Assembly: GCA_022264855.1 (NCBI GenBank)
Contig: JABYQU010000017.1
Span: forward strand, 372,001-436,000
Reading direction: 5' to 3'
DNA: 64,000 bases
From: Lenzites betulinus
Lineage: Eukaryota; Basidiomycota; Agaricomycetes; Polyporales; Polyporaceae
Part shown: positions 24,875 through 35,274 of the stretch, piece after piece
How positions within the stretch are numbered: position 1 is the first letter of the stretch
Layout: each line of letters begins with the position of its first letter
Made by a program: the position numbers and the translations under genes
Notes under the pieces: model-generated
Databases searched by the model: none
The model's input: the letters and a program-made list of their open reading frames with translations, nothing else
What the model was told of the DNA's origin: nothing

Positions 24875-25693
24875 ATGTCTTCACCACCACCTGCAATGAC
24901 CACCACTCCGGACCTGAACGGCTTCACGGATGAGGCGACCGCGCGCACACGCTTACTAGAAGTGTCTATCGCCATTTTGCGGCAAGGGGTCGGCCTTGTC
25001 GAGGATAGTCTTACCGCCGATGAACAACTCACCGCACAATCGACATTTATCCCCGGATCTACCATAGGCACGCTACTAAACCTTCATTTAGTACCGCACT
25101 AACTCCTACGCTCTAGGCAAACATCTCAGACACGCCCGTGATCATTTCGTACTTCTCGTGGAGGCAATATCCACATCAGCGCCCCACGTGTTGAACTACG
25201 ACAAGAGAGCACGCAATACTCCGATGGAAAGCCAGCGCAAGGCAGCAGCCGATGCGCTCAACGAATCTATTGCCCAGCTGCAGGCACTCGTACCAACCGC
25301 GAATATGACGGAGCCTATCACGCTCCATGCTGTCACGCCCTATCCGCAGGTCCTTGAAACTACCTTTGGGAGAGAGGTACGTTCTTCATTTCGGACATGA
25401 CGATGTGTTATCGGGTCCTGACACACATTCGTAGCTATGGTTCGCTGGCCTACATGCTATTCATCACTGGTCTATGGTCAGCAGCGCCTTTTGATCACTT
25501 TCATGGCATCGAAGTTGACATGGTATCGACAGGTGCGGGTGATAGCGGGTGAGATGGTAGGCATTCCGCAGTCATTGATATATTTACTGCTCACGCGGAA
25601 GTGCAGGGAATCAAGATGGATGATGCCTTTGGCTTTGCGCCATCGACACTTGTTCATATGGAATCGAAATCTCTTGGAAAACCGAAGATCTAA
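24875..25693 (+). CDS. DinB-like family protein
   Basis: Exons 24875-25067, 25117-25376, 25435-25476, 25533-25556 and 25607-25693 join in frame to 201 residues, the usual size of the DinB/YfiT-like four-helix fold. Conserved blocks are GKHLRHARDHFVLLVEAI and FAGLHAIHHWSMVRVIAGEM. Their His residues (HLRHARDH and HAIHH) match the metal-binding positions of this superfamily. Bacterial relatives are thiol-dependent metalloenzymes or unknown; no function is established for fungal copies, so none is assigned. Intron 1 (25068-25116) appears to be of the rare GC-AG class, and exon 4 is only 24 bases. Confidence 0.75.
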
Positions 25694-26048
25694 ACTACGT
25701 TACACTTGCGCAGTGATATTGCTCGTAGATAGATGTCCTTTATTGGTTTTTCATGCTGTCCTGTTTCTACCACGTATTTCTCTGTGTGCACCATATACAT
25801 CGGTCGTAATACATGTCCAGCTAATCCCCCAACCCTCCTGCTGGTGTGCGGGCCGGCGGCATCAAGTTTGCGGAGTGGACACCGCCGGCGTCTGGTAGCA
25901 TTGTGCCACAAGCGCCGTAGATTCATCGGGGAATCGTGCAGTGTCGCACGAATCTGTTCGTGTGTTGCCCCAACTCCCTTCCCTCCGAGCAGCCACTCGC
26001 CTCGGGCCACCAAGCAAATTCCCTACCCTCTTTAATCCACAGCCGGAC
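25694..26048 (+). promoter_or_regulatory. Intergenic region, HDAC promoter
   Basis: This holds the 3' flank of the DinB-like gene and the upstream region of the HDAC gene. No specific motif is assigned. An in-frame ATG at 25941 could extend the HDAC, but conservation begins later. Confidence 0.35.
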
Positions 26049-28345
26049 ATGCCGCCCGAAATGACCCCCATAGATGGCGAACGGAAGAAGCGTGTTGTAT
26101 GTTGTGTCTCACAACCTCGTGCTTAAGAGGCTCCGCAGGCCACTCACATCCACCCGCAGTGCTACTTCTTCGACTCAGACGTGAGCGGCTTCCACTATGG
26201 ACCAGGCCATCCGTAAGGCCAAGTTACATCTTGATATTGTTTATATCTGACTAATATTCTGCCAGGATGAAGCCTACGCGTATACGGATGTGCCATTCGC
26301 TTGTCATGAACTACGGTCTCTACAAGCGAATGGAAATCTTTGTACGCATGAACGCTCTTGCTCGAACTGTCACCAAGAGATTGATATTTCTTACAGCGCG
26401 CTAAACCTGCCACAAAGCGCGAGATGACCCAATTTCATTCTGACGAATACGTCGACTTCTTGAGCAAGATCACTCCGGTCAACATGAACTCGTTCATCAA
26501 GGAGCAACACAAGTGTACGTATGGCATACTCTCGCCCACAGAGTTTCAGTATATTGAACGCTCTGTCTATATCACAGGCAATGTTGGGGATGACTGCCCC
26601 GTTTTTGACGGCTTGTTCGATTACTGCGCTATCTCTGCCGGTGGATCTATGGGTAAAATTCAAGCTCTTTAGTGCCATAACCCACGCTCATTGGTCCCAG
26701 AGGGTGCCGCGAGGTTAAGCCGGGACAAATGCGACATCGCGGTAAACTGGGCAGGTGGTTTGCATCACGCCAAGAAGAGCGAGGCCAGCGGGTTTTGCTA
26801 TGTTAATGGTCAGTTTATAATACATTTGTGTGCTGACTTATATTGACCGTACACAGACATCGTGTTGGGTATTCTTGAACTTCTGCGGTGAGCAGTCATA
26901 TGCTGGGTGACGCAGGTCGGCATCATCTAAGTCGCATACCAGGTATCATCATCGAGTTCTCTACATCGACATTGACGTGCACCACGGGGATGGCGTAGAA
27001 GAAGCCTTCTATACTACAGATCGCGTCATGACAGTTAGCTTCCATAAATATGGCGAGTTCTTCCCCGGAACAGGGGAACTTCGGGTGAGGCTTCCCTTCG
27101 CTTATGCGCAGGATGTTACTGACGTTTTGCGCGGCTGATCAGGATGTTGGTATCGGGAAGGGCAAGTACTATGCCCTGAATTTCCCATTGCGAGATGGTA
27201 TCAACAACGAAAACTATAAGAGTGTCTTCGAACCTGTAAGCACTGGCTGCTTGTGATAGTGGCGTCAGCCTGATAGCACATTTGTTTGCAGGTCATACAA
27301 CAGGTTATGGAGTCGTATGACCCCGGAGCAGTGGTGCTGCAATGCGGTACAGACTCCTTGTCAGGGGACAAACTTGGTTGTTTCAACCTGTCCATGCGGG
27401 GTGAGTCTAGAATTCACTCAGCAGTCATGTAAGGCGGCTGACAATTTTACATAGGTCACGCTAACTGTGTGAAATTCGTGAAGTCCTTCAACAAACCCTT
27501 GCTTCTTGTGGGTGGTGGCGGATACACCATGCGCAACGTCAGCCGATGCTGGGCCTACGAAACAGGCCTTGCAGCGGGCGTCGAACTGGGCAAAGGTAGG
27601 GGGCCGGGTTTCGTGCGTTCGTCGGTTTGCTGACGGAATGACTGCAATCCAGAGATTCCGATGAACGAGTACTATGAGTACTTCGGCCCGGACTATGAGC
27701 TAGACGTGAAATCCTCTAACATGGACGACATGAACTCACCCGAATACCTAGACCGGGTGAAGAACATTGTCCTCGAACATCTCCGTCATGTTGGTGGCCC
27801 TCCGAGTGTACAAATGACAGGTTTGTCTGCATAAACTTCCATTATGTCTCGTGTCATACCAAACTACGCCGACAGATGTCCCGCGTGGACCTATGGATGA
27901 GATGGTAGAGGACGACCCAGATGAAGACATGGACGACCCCAACGACCGACGGCCGAGACGCCAGCTGGACGCACGGAGACAAGCCGACGGCGAACTATCT
28001 GACTCCGACGACGAGGGAGAGGGTGGGAGGCGAAACCATGCAAGCCACAAAGATGCAGACTTGCCACCAACTGGGCGAAGATTTGGCGCACCAGTCGGGA
28101 TCATGAGCACCGGCACTACGCATGGCGTCGGCCCCAGTGGCGGGCCGGCCGTTGCCAGTGCGCTCCCTGGTCCTGCTGTACCCCCTGCTCCTCCGGCTAC
28201 AGCTGTTGCTGCTGCCACGGAATCGTCTGGCATGGACGTCGATGAGAGCGGTCCCTCCGCGAAGGCTGCCGCGAACCCCCCCGCACCCGCACCCGCTACC
28301 AATGGGTCTGGTGCAGTGCCCAAAGACAAAGTAGAGCATCCATAG
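26049..28345 (+). CDS. RPD3: Class I histone deacetylase, RPD3-like
   Basis: About eleven introns; the spliced product is about 545 residues. The catalytic domain is complete: [109 protein letters not shown] and [17 protein letters not shown]. These supply the His-Asp charge relay and the Asp/His/Asp zinc ligands of class I enzymes. It removes acetyl groups from histone tails in Sin3-type corepressor complexes in the nucleus. The 160-residue tail is acidic then Pro/Ala rich and carries SDSDDEGEG, a likely casein-kinase-2 target. A 31-base exon near 26858 encodes [10 protein letters not shown]. Intact, with the start at the ATG before [14 protein letters not shown]. Confidence 0.95.
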
Positions 28346-28469
28346 TGGTTGTACCTTCGTCGACTCCCCCCTATGTTGTTGTGGTATTAGTATTCCTGTG
28401 CTTATCCTCGCTGTTCTGTATACGTTCGACAATTCTAGTCCTCCGAGACCTCGCTGCGTGGTATGCAGC

Positions 28470-28492
28470 TGACGTCACGCGTATATCACGTG
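28470..28492. promoter_or_regulatory. CRE (TGACGTCA) and E-box (CACGTG) before RAD14
   Basis: A perfect CRE at 28470-28477 and a perfect E-box at 28487-28492 lie 125-147 bases upstream of the RAD14 start, within the 271-base gap after the HDAC gene. bZIP (ATF/CREB) and bHLH factors bind such palindromes. The link to stress or damage control is inference. Confidence 0.45.
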
Positions 28493-28616
28493 CGTTGTAG
28501 TAAGGACGCGGACGCGGGGTCGACTCCGAAGTGGCTGACTCCGACGAGCTCACATCTTTCTTCCGTACCACTACTACGCTCTTACACCGCATCACATCTC
28601 TGAGCCAGAAACTCCC

Positions 28617-29785
28617 ATGGAGACATCAGGTGCCTCGGGCTCACGTTATACCACTCCGCCTCCGCGGCAGCCTCAGAATCTAGACTTGACACCGGAGCAA
28701 GTCAAGCGAATAGAGCTCAACCGCCTGAAAGGTCAGCATATATATGCCGTTGACAGTTCCATCGGGCGTACTCATAACATATCAGCAAAGGCTCGGCAAC
28801 GTGATCGGGAGGCACAGACGTCTTCTGCTTCTACCACGAATGCGAATGGCAAACGTCCAATGGGTGTGGTGCCCGCAACATCGACTTCGCCCACTGCTCC
28901 CAAAGCTCCGCCGAAGCTGAAGCGTGACTCCCGCCTTGGGAAGTACTTCGAGTATGACCTATCCAAGATGGTCAACTCCAAGGGAGGATTTCTGGTCGAA
29001 GATGGAAAGGAGGTAGACGAAGATATCCGAGCGAAGGAGAAGGAGCGTGAACGGCAGCGGGCAATGCAGAATTTGGAACCTCGTGAGTGCAAGTCGTTAT
29101 GCGTGGGTTTAGGTTGCTGAAACTGGCGTAGCAATATATCTTGACCCCAAGCTCAATCCTCGCTGTAAGGATTGTAACTCCATGGACGTGGATCAAACGT
29201 ACAAGAAGGTGTTTGGGTGTCTGGTCTGTAACAAGTGCAAGAACGAGAAGCCAGAGAAATACAGCCTTCTCACGAAGACGGAATGTAAACAGGTAACATC
29301 TTCAGCCTGACGGCTTGAAATCATGCTCATTGTTGTTGTCCTCGCCATGCAGGACTACTTATTGACGGATCGTGAGGCAGACTTTCGTACCTCAGCTTGC
29401 TTGCTTACCAACTGCCACAGCGGAGCTGCGGGACCAGGAACTCATGCCTCACCTCCTCAAAGCGAATCCTCACAAGTCGACATTTGCAAACATGATGCTG
29501 TTCCTGCGCTACCAGGTCGAAGAGTTCGCGTGGAAGAAGTGGGGGTCCCCTGAGGCCTTGGACGCAGAATGGCAGAAGCGTGTTGACGAGAAGAAGAAGA
29601 AAAAGAACAAGAAATTCGAAGAGGATCTGAAGGCCTTGCGGCGGCGAACCAGAGAGACGGTGTGGCAGAAGCGCAAGAATCAGGAACACGCGCATATCTT
29701 CGGCGTGGTAGAGAAGGGCGCGGATGGCGTCGGGAAGCAGGTCTGTCACGAATGTGGCTTTACCATCGACGTAGAAGAGTTCTAG
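28617..29785 (+). CDS. RAD14: DNA repair protein Rad14/XPA
   Basis: Exons 28617-28731, 28786-29082, 29132-29292, 29353-29371 and 29421-29785 join in frame to 318 residues. The zinc finger is Cys149, Cys152, Cys170 and Cys173 (C-x2-C-x17-C-x2-C). It is followed by the DNA-binding core: KYSLLTKTECKQDYLLTD, PELRDQELMPHLLKANPHK, MLFLRYQVEEFAWKKWG and LRRRTRETVWQKRKNQEHAH. The product binds damaged DNA in nucleotide excision repair and places TFIIH, RPA and the 5' nuclease. The N-terminal half is low in order and basic. The 19-base exon 4 encodes most of DYLLTD, a conserved stretch. The start is the first ATG and gives the expected family length. Confidence 0.93.
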
Positions 29786-29996
29786 GAATACAAAACCGCC
29801 CTCCCTTTCGTACATGTCCCTCCACCAAGGCCTGGTGGTTCGCAAATCAGGAGCACAGAACGCAGCGGCTTCGGTCATCGGGGCCTCCGGCGAAGTGCGT
29901 AGCCGGAGCCGATCATAGTTCGTCCGCTTGGACTTGGCGCGTAACTGAGCAAACCATTGATCATGGGCTCGACGGCAGTCTCACCGCTCGACCTCG

Positions 29997-30004
29997 TATA
30001 TATA
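29997..30004 (+). promoter_or_regulatory. TATA box of the thioesterase gene
   Basis: The string tatatata lies about 70 bases before the thioesterase start codon, in the expected position for a fungal TATA box. Confidence 0.45.
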
Positions 30005-30072
30005 CCACTTTGCCGCTTACACAGCGCCCTGATTCACCGCGCCCTGCTTGCTCATTCTCCATTGCTATCGTC

Positions 30073-31525
30073 ATGTCCGAGGTCGACTGCCCGCCCCGCC
30101 ACGAGAAGATCTCGTCAGCCCTCGAGGTAGAGCAGCTCGACGTGAACCTCTTCCGGTCCAAAACGCTATACCTGCCTGTACACGCCAGAGGTGTGTTCGG
30201 CGGGCAGGTCATCTCGCAAGCACTAGTGTCAGCAAACAACTGCGTCGACCCCGCGTTTAGCCTGCATGTACGTGAACATGTGTTCTTCTGGTATTGTGTA
30301 CTAACACCGCTCTCGTTATTGGTCTGTCTGGTCACCAGTCCCTCCATGTGAGTGATACAACCTTATACACATCAATATGAATGACTTCTGACTGGGTGCC
30401 TAGTGTTACTTCCTTCTGAGCGCCTCAGCCGCAGTCCCAATCTTGTATAATGTCGACCGTGTGCGAGACGGACGTTCCTACGTGACGCGTGCAGTCCGTG
30501 CGGTCCAACGAGGGCGCACTATCTTCATCATGCTATGCTCGTTCCAGCGACCGGAACCGCGACAGCTCGCTTTCCAGCTCCTCATGCCCCCGAACGTCCC
30601 TCCGCCAGATGCATGCGAAAGCATTGAGCTCACCTACGAGCGACTGTTCAAGGAGACGACGGATAGGCACGTTAAGGAGTTCTGCCTCACCTCGCTGGAG
30701 GTACGTATAACGTTTGTGCGTGTTCCCTGCCGTACTCATGCTAAAGCCACGGTAGGAACGTCGGCGTAGCCCCATTGAGGTCAAACTAGCGGGTGTTAGA
30801 GATTCCGAAGACGGTCTGCCTGTGTATCTTTATTGGCATAAGGCGAAGAATACGCCTGTACGGTACGACCCCGCATTCCAGAAGGTATGTTACGGCGTAC
30901 ACGCTACAGAGCCATATCTGAAGCGTCTCGTGTAGTGCATTTTGAGCTACATCTCGGACTCGCAGTTGTGAGGACCACAATTCAGCTCTACTGGCTGTGT
31001 TCGTCCTGACACCTCTCCGCGCCCAGCATCAGCGCTGCTCGTCGGACGTTGGTCCACACCAATCAAGAAAGCAAAGGCCCGATCAAGGTTGTGATGCAGG
31101 TCAGTCCCGCGTCATGAATGTACGGTTGGCCTCGGCATCTTACGCCTTTCTAGACTTCCCTGGACCACAACATCAGTTTCTACAGGTGAGATGACCCTGT
31201 CCTCTTCAAGGCATTTGATATTGACACATACTAGCGACGACTTTGACTGTGGCGACTGGTTGCTCTACGTTGTAGGTCCCGCTGCATATGAACCTTACAA
31301 TGATATACTCATAGCTCCCTAGATCGTCAGCGAGGCGGCTGCGAGCGGCCGTGGAGCAGTTCATGGCAGAGTAGGTCACCACGGATTTTACTTGTATAGT
31401 GAACTGACTTGGCATAGATGTATACACCGTCCGGGACGTTGATCGCAGTGTGCAACCAAGAGGGTGTCGTTCGCGTGGACGACAGGACCGAAGCCGAAAC
31501 TTCCTCTGCCAAACCGAAGCTATAG
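30073..31525 (+). CDS. Acyl-CoA thioesterase II (TesB/ACOT8 family), peroxisomal type
   Basis: Ten exons sum to 317 residues: 30073-30267, 30339-30347, 30404-30700, 30756-30884, 30936-30967, 31033-31099, 31154-31185, 31235-31271, 31323-31370 and 31418-31525. The double hot-dog fold is evident from VFGGQVISQALVSA, HSLHCYFLLSAS, DGRSYVTRAVRAVQRGRTI, MQTSLDHNISFY, DDFDCGDWLLYV, GRGAVHGRMYTPSG and QEGVVRV. The Asp of LDHNISF and the Gln of QEG are family active-site positions. It hydrolyses acyl-CoA to free acid and CoA, linked to beta-oxidation. The C-terminus PKL fits a relaxed PTS1 peroxisomal signal. Exon 2 is just nine bases (Ser-Leu-His) and restores the HSLHCYF motif. Ten exons for 954 coding bases is unusually fragmented. 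Confidence 0.9.
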
Positions 31526-31894
31526 ACTGTAGGCGATGCTACTTACGGAGATCGTTATTGCTTGCTCGTGTGATACTAACGGGAGGGAGGTCTCATGGGT
31601 AGCGGGGACATGGTTGCATAAACATAACACATGACACATACTGTACTTCACATACAATAATGGATACGGCAACCTTACAGCCCTAGCACGACGTTTGCAA
31701 TGGCCCGAGGATCCTAGAGCAAACTGAATGTGCGGGAGATAGGAAGATAGATTGCGTAAGTATACACTACCCGCGGTCGAGAGCTTTTCGGAGCGTGACA
31801 GAAAGCGTGGTGAGACATCGATGCGATAATCCAGGCGGCTATGCTACTGCATGGAAAGCGGAGGAGACGAAGACCCAGGATCCGATGGGACCGC
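31526..31894. other. Convergent intergenic region
   Basis: AT-rich 3' flanks of the thioesterase gene and of the ribosomal protein gene; no gene seen. Confidence 0.4.
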
Positions 31895-32334
31895 TCAGTT
31901 CTTCCGACGGTACGAGCTCCCTGTGGGAACGCGCTGATTGAGCATGATGGGTGGAGGAGGCTGGCGCAGAACGTACCCTCCGTCAGTCTCGCCTTACCAC
32001 CCGTAGGCTGGCAGAGAACGCTGCCGCATGCAGCGCAAAGGACCACCGTCTGCGCATGCGAGAAAACGGTCGTGATGGCGAAGCACCCTGCAGATAGCAT
32101 TGCGTTAGAAGGAGTAGCATATGCGAGCACCAACATACGTACCAGGGCACTTGACGTCCATGAAGTAGGAGTTGGGGGACTGCACAAGACGCTTGAGCTT
32201 GTGCCTGCGCTTCTCGGACTCAGCGGTGGGGTTGAGGAGGTCGATGGCGAGAGTCTAGCCCAGCATGTAGTGTGAGTTGCTGATGTCTTCGAACCAGGCA
32301 AATGAAATGCCAGAGGATGAGAATTACGCACCAT
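31895..32334 (-). CDS. RPS27: 40S ribosomal protein eS27
   Basis: Exons 32334-32332, 32254-32143, 32087-31977 and 31920-31895 join in frame to 83 residues; the family length is about 82-84. The N-terminus [20 protein letters not shown], the zinc finger Cys37, Cys40, Cys56 and Cys59, and the block [15 protein letters not shown] are near-invariant in eukaryotic eS27. It is a small-subunit ribosomal protein. The first coding exon is only the ATG, directly followed by a gtgcgt donor. The C-terminus reads EGSSYRRKN where the usual ending has Cys-Ser-Phe, a mild change outside the zinc site. Introns as dense as one per 28 codons are notable for such a short gene. Confidence 0.93.
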
Positions 32335-35274
32335 TTTGGATTGGACGGAGGGAGCTGCGACAAGCGAGGGTCAGCGACGAAGAGAGTGGACTTTTTTACA
32401 CGACGCCAAGGTCGACCTGCGTGGATGGAGGGTCGAAATAAGGTTTGGCATGTCCTACTGACTAACAGTCGGGGATTGAATATTCCCACTCCTGGGTGGC
32501 TGAACCGGCGCTTCCCTCCTCAACTCGGTTCCGCGACGTGCTCGACTCATCGAGGGTGCTCGTCGCTGTCCAGCGACTGCTACTCACGAAATCGGGATCA
32601 TACAGCTCACCTCTGCGCGATGTTCTGAAGCTTGCTATATTCAATAATATCCTTGATTATCTGCGCATCTTCGCCAGGGCTTTCTCTGGAAGTTGGTCCA
32701 GCTGTTATGACTGTCGTCGGTTGACGAGGACCACCGACGTTGGCATTTCGTACGATGGCCCTTCCTGCAGTGGTAGCTCGTGGTGGATGGGTCATGGACG
32801 CCGTGAGATATCTATGAACGCTGAGTAGGCCTGGGAATTCAATGCGGCGAGCACGGCGTCCACGCAAGGAAGGATTTGATGCTGAAATGGAGAGTATACC
32901 CGACTTTGGTACGCTTACTCTATGCTATGAACATCTTGTCATATGAGGCCAGTGGATCCGAACGACCAAGACATCGGAAGGTCGTATAGAACTCATATGA
33001 GAGCGTCGGTAGTCGGCGTGTGATAGGTATAATTGTGTGCAGCACAAGCAAACAAACCGCATCAGTCTCGCTACCCGGCGCACAAGCAAACATGGCCAGA
33101 CTTGCCGCGAACGCTCGCGAGACAATGAATCACTGCGTTTAAGGACCTGTAGGTCGGAGTTGGAGAGACCGCGAGTAACAGATTAGGTTGCACGTAGTCT
33201 AAGAATCTGAGTAGCAAAAGGATTTCGGGGTCTGAATAACTTGAATTAGTTAACACTAGTAAAGGCAGTCATAGGAACTATACGTTTCGAGTGCACCTCC
33301 TGCTCGACGTCTGAGCACGTTCAAACAGATCAGCCTAGCCGAAAATAGCACGGCTATTCCCACCTTAGAATGCAACACGGATACACATGCAGGAGTACTT
33401 AGTGGTTCACAAGCAGCTCGTATCATAGAACAGCACCCCTAGTTGGCGAGGTCCGTGCACATAAGGGCGCATTGAGTTTAAATCGGAGTCGGTCATGTAC
33501 GCGCGTCCCTCTCCCCTTCACCACCATCAGCCTCAGCATGTCTGACTCTGACTCCTGAGTACCCCGGGGCCCCGTCCCTTGCAACAGATAACGACCAGTC
33601 CTAGTGCACATGTTGCTGCGAGTAAGTTATTTATGTGAGTTTTCGCCTATGACACTCCGACTAGTCTGGTTAACCTGGTGACGCAAGCGCGGCCGTTGCG
33701 GCCTGACCACAACTATTTTCAAGACGCGCCCCTGCCGTTTCCGAACTGTGCAGGTGTGTTTCCTGATATTCTGGTCTGACTTTAGACCGACTGGCCGCAT
33801 ACTCGGAGCCGTCGTTCCGGGCCTGTATGTATGTAACATCTCTCTTTGGTCACCGTGTCATTTGCAAGGTACGTCCCTCGTTGTCGGTACTCAGACGCCT
33901 CCACTGTGGCTCGTCATCGAGTTATCTCCATCATTCTTAGGTGTGTCCCTCTCCATGCTCACCATATCCTGGCATGGGCGCCGAGCCCCCAATTTTTTGA
34001 CTCGGGATTTGTCTGGAATGGATGGTAAGTCAATAATGTGAGTTTTTATAGCATACATTCACTCATTAGTTCTGATTTCCTGTATAACAAGTGCTAGGTT
34101 GTTGACCAGATCCTGGTGGCGGCCGAGTTCCGATTTATGGAGCCTGCCAGCGGTTACGGTGCGTCAGTATTATATTTTGCTTTGCTTGTGTATATACTAC
34201 TAATATACTCACAGCAACGAAGGACCTCGCGCGCGCATATCCAGGAGATGCAAGCTGGTATGTATGTATGGCTCTCACACCATATATGCTACAGGATGGG
34301 CGTGTTGCCCCCCCCCCCCCGGTACGCGGTTGTGCGCTCCCGGAGTATCGGGATTAGCTAGTTAATAGTTATCGTCACCTGTGAACATCTTCGAATACAT
34401 GATCTTTTAACTCTCTTTCCATGTGTGATTGCTACTGGGACTCAGCCCTTGCATAGCCGTGACCTGCCTAGATATTACCGGTTAATCAAAGGTGTGATTA
34501 GACCTTCTATTCCAACTTGGACTACTTTCTCAATCCCGTGCTATGAACGTATAACCGCTGCTACGCGCGCCTACACTACCTCTTGCGTTCAAAGTCCGAT
34601 AAGCTCTGATATTCGAGGCTATTAGAAGGCGCTCTAAGTACGACCTACAGGTCCTTAAACGCAGTGAATGGGGGCTATGCAGAGACGTAAATGAAGGAGT
34701 TGCTATTGTTCTCCAAGAGAGGCGGCCACGTGCGGCTGAAACGCGGGAGCATATGTGCCTTGTATCCAAATTAGGCAACTGTTGAGGATGGCTTTTGTCG
34801 AGTGCTGGGCCTTTTGTTCTCGCTTCGCTACGCGACTCGCGCCTTCTCCCCCATTGTCTCTCTAGACGCCGCAGGGATAATGCGCATCCTGGCTATAAGT
34901 ACTGTCTTCAATCCCTATTACTGTCTCCTCACCCCGGACATCGGTTCCAACAGCCTCTCCTCACTCACTCTCCCTTCCAGACCAGCTCTTGTTAGGTTAG
35001 TCCCATTCGGACTCCGGCCCCTCGCATACCTTCATTAACTAACGGCCTCCCTCCAGACTTTCGTTACCAGTCGCCTCTTGACTTGGCTCGACTGCTTCAC
35101 GCTACACGACACCGTTCGATCGTCTCACTGCAACATCATCTCAGCCTCCTTCGCATCTCATTCAGCGAGCATACCCCCGCGCATTCCCATCGCAGGCCGA
35201 TCATCACCTTCACGAATCCCAGCATCCACACGCAAGCCTCTTCACTTTCCCCAGCACTACATACCACTCTCGCA
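32335..35274. other. Gene-poor region with a weak minus-strand reading frame
   Basis: Nearly 3 kb without a convincing gene. A minus-strand frame at 32867-32607 (86 codons, containing GEDAQIIKDIIEYSKLQNIA) ends at a possible gtgagc donor and could be an exon of a small unknown gene. No acceptor gives a persuasive continuation. Other frames are short and not linked by good splice sites. A run of 13 C lies at 34308-34320. The last 250 bases are CT-rich and form the leader of the BTG gene. Confidence 0.35.

Noticed and set aside
30268..30403. One continuous intron in the thioesterase gene
   Set aside because: It would remove the Ser-Leu-His micro-exon needed for the HSLHCYF motif; kept as the test for that finding.
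34308..34320. Run of 13 C as a functional element
   Set aside because: A lone homopolymer in gene-poor DNA; no associated structure seen.
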